NCBI GenBank assembly: GCA_005788935.1
Contig: SYAK01000198.1
Location: 1 to 7,206 of the forward strand
From: Pseudomonadota bacterium
GTDB taxonomy: Bacteria; Myxococcota; UBA9042; PHBI01
Reading direction: 5' to 3'
Length of the DNA: 7,206 nt
Part shown: positions 5,425 through 7,206 of the stretch, piece by piece
Layout: each line of letters opens with the position of its first letter
Numbering within the stretch: position 1 is the stretch's first letter
Made by a program: the position numbers and the translations under genes
Notes under the pieces: model-generated
What the model was told of the DNA's origin: nothing
What the model saw: only the letters and a program-made list of their open reading frames with translations
Databases searched by the model: none

Positions 5425-7206
5425 TCGAGATCGCCTCCGACGACGAGGAAGCCCTGCTGCGTGCTCGCGCGGAGCGCGCCGAGACCGAGCGTCGTGCCCG
5501 CTGGCAGGGTGGGCAGGATGGTGGACAGGTCGGTCGGCGGCAGCGCGATGGGCCCGAGGGCCTGCCCCGACAGGAAGCCTCCGAGCAGGCCTGGCAGCGC
5601 GTCGACGATGAGCGAGCGCAGGTCGAAGACATCGCCAAGCGCCCCGTCGTCGAGCGCCATTACCTCGAACTCGCTGTCGAGGACCTCGCCGAGCACGATG
5701 TAGAGACCGTCGGCGCGAGTTTCGTAGGTGACGCTGAGACGCAGGTCCGCGAACAGCGACGCGGAGATGGGCGAACCGAGCGCGTCGGCGGTGAGCGTCA
5801 CCGCGAGGTCGCCGATCTCGACGAAGCCGCGCTCGGGGTCGCAGTCGTTCAGGATCGGCGGGATGAGCCAATCGAGCGTCAGAGCGAGGCCTCCGAGGGG
5901 CAGGCCGCCGAAGCCACCACCACCGCCGCCGAGCGCGCCGAGATCGAGGGGCCCGTTGAGAAGCCCGCCCCACCACACCGAGAAGAGCGCCGAGTTCCCA
6001 AGGTCAAGGGACAGCCCGATGCCGACAGACGGGTCCCAGCCCCAACTGAAGTCGGCCTCGGAGGCCCCGACACAGTCGCCTCGCCCGATGGCGCCGAGGG
6101 GGTCGCGCGCCACCTGCCGTCGCGTGTGAAGGCCCGTCCCGAGCGCGATGGTCCCGCCGTCGTCGGTGAAGGCGATGGTGGAGAGCTCGGTCGACAGCCC
6201 CAGTTCGGCCCCAGCACCGCCCGACAGCGAGGGCAGCGGGACGGTCGTGTCGAGCACGAGCAACCCGAGCACCCCCTCGACGAGCGGCCCGACCGTCGCC
6301 TGAATGATGGGGTTCACGACGCCCGGGATCGCGTTGAGCACCCCCGAGGACAGCGGTCCGATGATGCCGTCGATGAGCGCGGTGAGGCCGGCCGTGTCGA
6401 TGAAGCTCGCGAGCGGGATCGGGATCGTTTGTGTTCCAAGGATCGGCAGGTTCGGGATCGTCAGCGTGGCCGTCAGAGGCTCGAGGGGGGCGAGTCGGAG
6501 CGGCGACAGCGCGGTCTCGAGGCGCGTCACGGCGACGCTGGCCGGCTGCCCGGGCGCCTTCGCGATGTCCGTCGCGACCTCGACCGACAGCGTCTCCATC
6601 GAGAGGCGGAGCGTCGTCGACGCGGTCAGCGTGGCCTGGCTCGGCGGAAGCGGGTCACAGCCGAGCAGACTGCACCCCTCGCCCGTCAGGTCCAACTCGG
6701 CCGACAACGTCAGCACGAGGTCGATGGCGAGCGCTGGCTCGGCCTGTCCCCCGACGATGAGGTCGAGGTCGAGCCCGCCCTCGCGGCTGTCGATGACAGC
6801 CGCCACCGAGCCCGTTCCGGTCGTATCGGCCGCCGACAGCGACACGACGAGATCACCCGAGACGCGCGTGTTGAGCGTCGCGAGCCCGAGGTTCAACGGC
6901 AGCGCGACGTCCGCGATCGGGAGCGGAGGCAGCGCGAGACCCACGAGCAGCTGTTCGACGAGCGTCTGGACATCGATGAGGTCGGTCAGTGCAAGCGCCA
7001 CAAGGTCCGCGAGGTCATCGATCGCACCCGCGGCGGCGGGGGCGCCGTCGTCGAAGAAGCGCTGCCCGAGAAGGACCTGAACCGTGTCAGCCTGTTGCAG
7101 CCCGCGAGCGTCCGCGTCGACAAACGAGGTCCACGAGTCCGAATACTGATAGGCCGGCGTCATCGCGGCCGTGTTGTCGGCGAGATCGACCGCCACGATA
7201 GCGAGA
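5421..7206 (-). CDS. Large envelope protein with BPI/CETP-like (TULIP) two-domain pattern (5' partial)
   Basis: The frame is open to the window edge, so the N terminus and any signal peptide are outside. The GTG at 7196 is probably an internal Val. 594 complete codons are visible; residues here count from that Val. About 1-50 is the end of a preceding segment of unknown kind. About 55-360 alternates beta strands (LDLDLIVGG, AIDLVLTLSAELDL) and ends in an amphipathic hydrophobic helix region (LTALIDGIIGPLSSGVLNAI, GPLVEGVLGLL), then VPLPSL and a strand pair. About 385-591 repeats the scheme: VGIGLSLDLGNSALFSVWWG, then DLRSLIVDALPGLLGGF, an IALPP turn, and GLGALRASTQQGFLVVGGDL. The last part resembles the end of human BPI (..FPLP...L.....QNFLLFGADV) as I remember it. 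TULIP proteins hold lipids in a groove; lipid binding here is inference. Gly-rich loop 421-436; Cys175/Cys180 may pair. Its stop overlaps the lipoprotein start. Confidence 0.88.
   Translation of the reverse strand, partial: LAIVAVDLADNTAAMTPAYQYSDSWTSFVDADARGLQQADTVQVLLGQRFFDDGAPAAAGAIDDLADLVALALTDLIDVQTLVEQLLVGLALPPLPIADVALPLNLGLATLNTRVSGDLVVSLSAADTTGTGSVAAVIDSREGGLDLDLIVGGQAEPALAIDLVLTLSAELDLTGEGCSLLGCDPLPPSQATLTASTTLRLSMETLSVEVATDIAKAPGQPASVAVTRLETALSPLRLAPLEPLTATLTIPNLPILGTQTIPIPLASFIDTAGLTALIDGIIGPLSSGVLNAIPGVVNPIIQATVGPLVEGVLGLLVLDTTVPLPSLSGGAGAELGLSTELSTIAFTDDGGTIALGTGLHTRRQVARDPLGAIGRGDCVGASEADFSWGWDPSVGIGLSLDLGNSALFSVWWGGLLNGPLDLGALGGGGGGFGGLPLGGLALTLDWLIPPILNDCDPERGFVEIGDLAVTLTADALGSPISASLFADLRLSVTYETRADGLYIVLGEVLDSEFEVMALDDGALGDVFDLRSLIVDALPGLLGGFLSGQALGPIALPPTDLSTILPTLPAGTTLGLGALRASTQQGFLVVGGDLE

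Noticed and set aside
3577..5703. 708-codon open frame on the plus strand
   Set aside because: It runs antisense through three minus-strand genes and across their boundaries. Its product is an Arg/Gly/His/Ala-rich string without domain-like hydrophobic patterning. The opposite strand carries recognisable DUF1015 and lipoprotein features. It is a G+C-driven shadow.
5905..5940. CCACCACCACCGCCGCC-type repeat
   Set aside because: It encodes the Gly-rich loop (about residues 421-430) of the TULIP-like protein; codon repetition explains it, not an independent DNA element.
5425..5976. Upstream extension of the lipoprotein reading frame to 5976
   Set aside because: The added residues are an Arg/Pro-rich shadow of the TULIP-like gene. 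ATG 5424 has a GGAGG site, an ATGA overlap and a signal sequence starting at once.
6304..7080. 258-codon open frame on the plus strand
   Set aside because: Antisense to the TULIP-like gene; Ser/Arg/Ala-rich low-complexity translation with no recognisable motif.

Overview
This window is gene-dense, very G+C-rich bacterial DNA. It looks chromosomal: there are no rRNA, tRNA, CRISPR, transposase or phage signals. The style fits a delta-proteobacterial/Myxococcota-type Gram-negative. The clues are a GTG start, a lipoprotein with an Asp/Gly-rich loop of the D-x-D-x-D-G-N-P-G kind, large low-complexity secreted proteins, and an acyl-CoA dehydrogenase with the C-terminal extension. The lineage is an inference from style, not from a marker gene.

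Plus strand, 1-2898. The window opens inside an acyl-CoA dehydrogenase of the C-terminally extended (about 600-residue) class; its catalytic Glu is visible and its 5' end lies outside. A 158-base gap with two inverted repeats follows. Then comes a tightly packed pair: a short, unusual LemA-like membrane protein (1092-1694) and a TPM-domain membrane protein with a Ser/Gly-rich tail ending in Trp (1696-2898). One base separates them. LemA and TPM/YgcG proteins are a well-known gene pair. Here both recognisable domains are predicted to face the periplasm.

Minus strand, 7206-2949, convergent with the first block. In transcription order it holds four genes. (1) A large protein (5' end outside the window) whose C-terminal half I read as a bacterial relative of the BPI/LBP/CETP lipid-binding (TULIP) fold. 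(2) A lipoprotein overlapping it by ATGA. (3) A DUF1015-family protein only 15 bases further on. (4) After a 127-base gap with a credible promoter, a small secreted two-cysteine protein of 82 residues. Genes 1-3 look like one operon; gene 4 looks separately transcribed.

The most interesting element is the TULIP-like protein plus translationally coupled lipoprotein, which could be a periplasmic or surface lipid-binding/transfer pair. The second is the compressed LemA with an added N-terminal cytosolic module. No intergenic stretch exceeds about 160 bases, and the many long opposite-strand open frames are shadows typical of high-G+C DNA.
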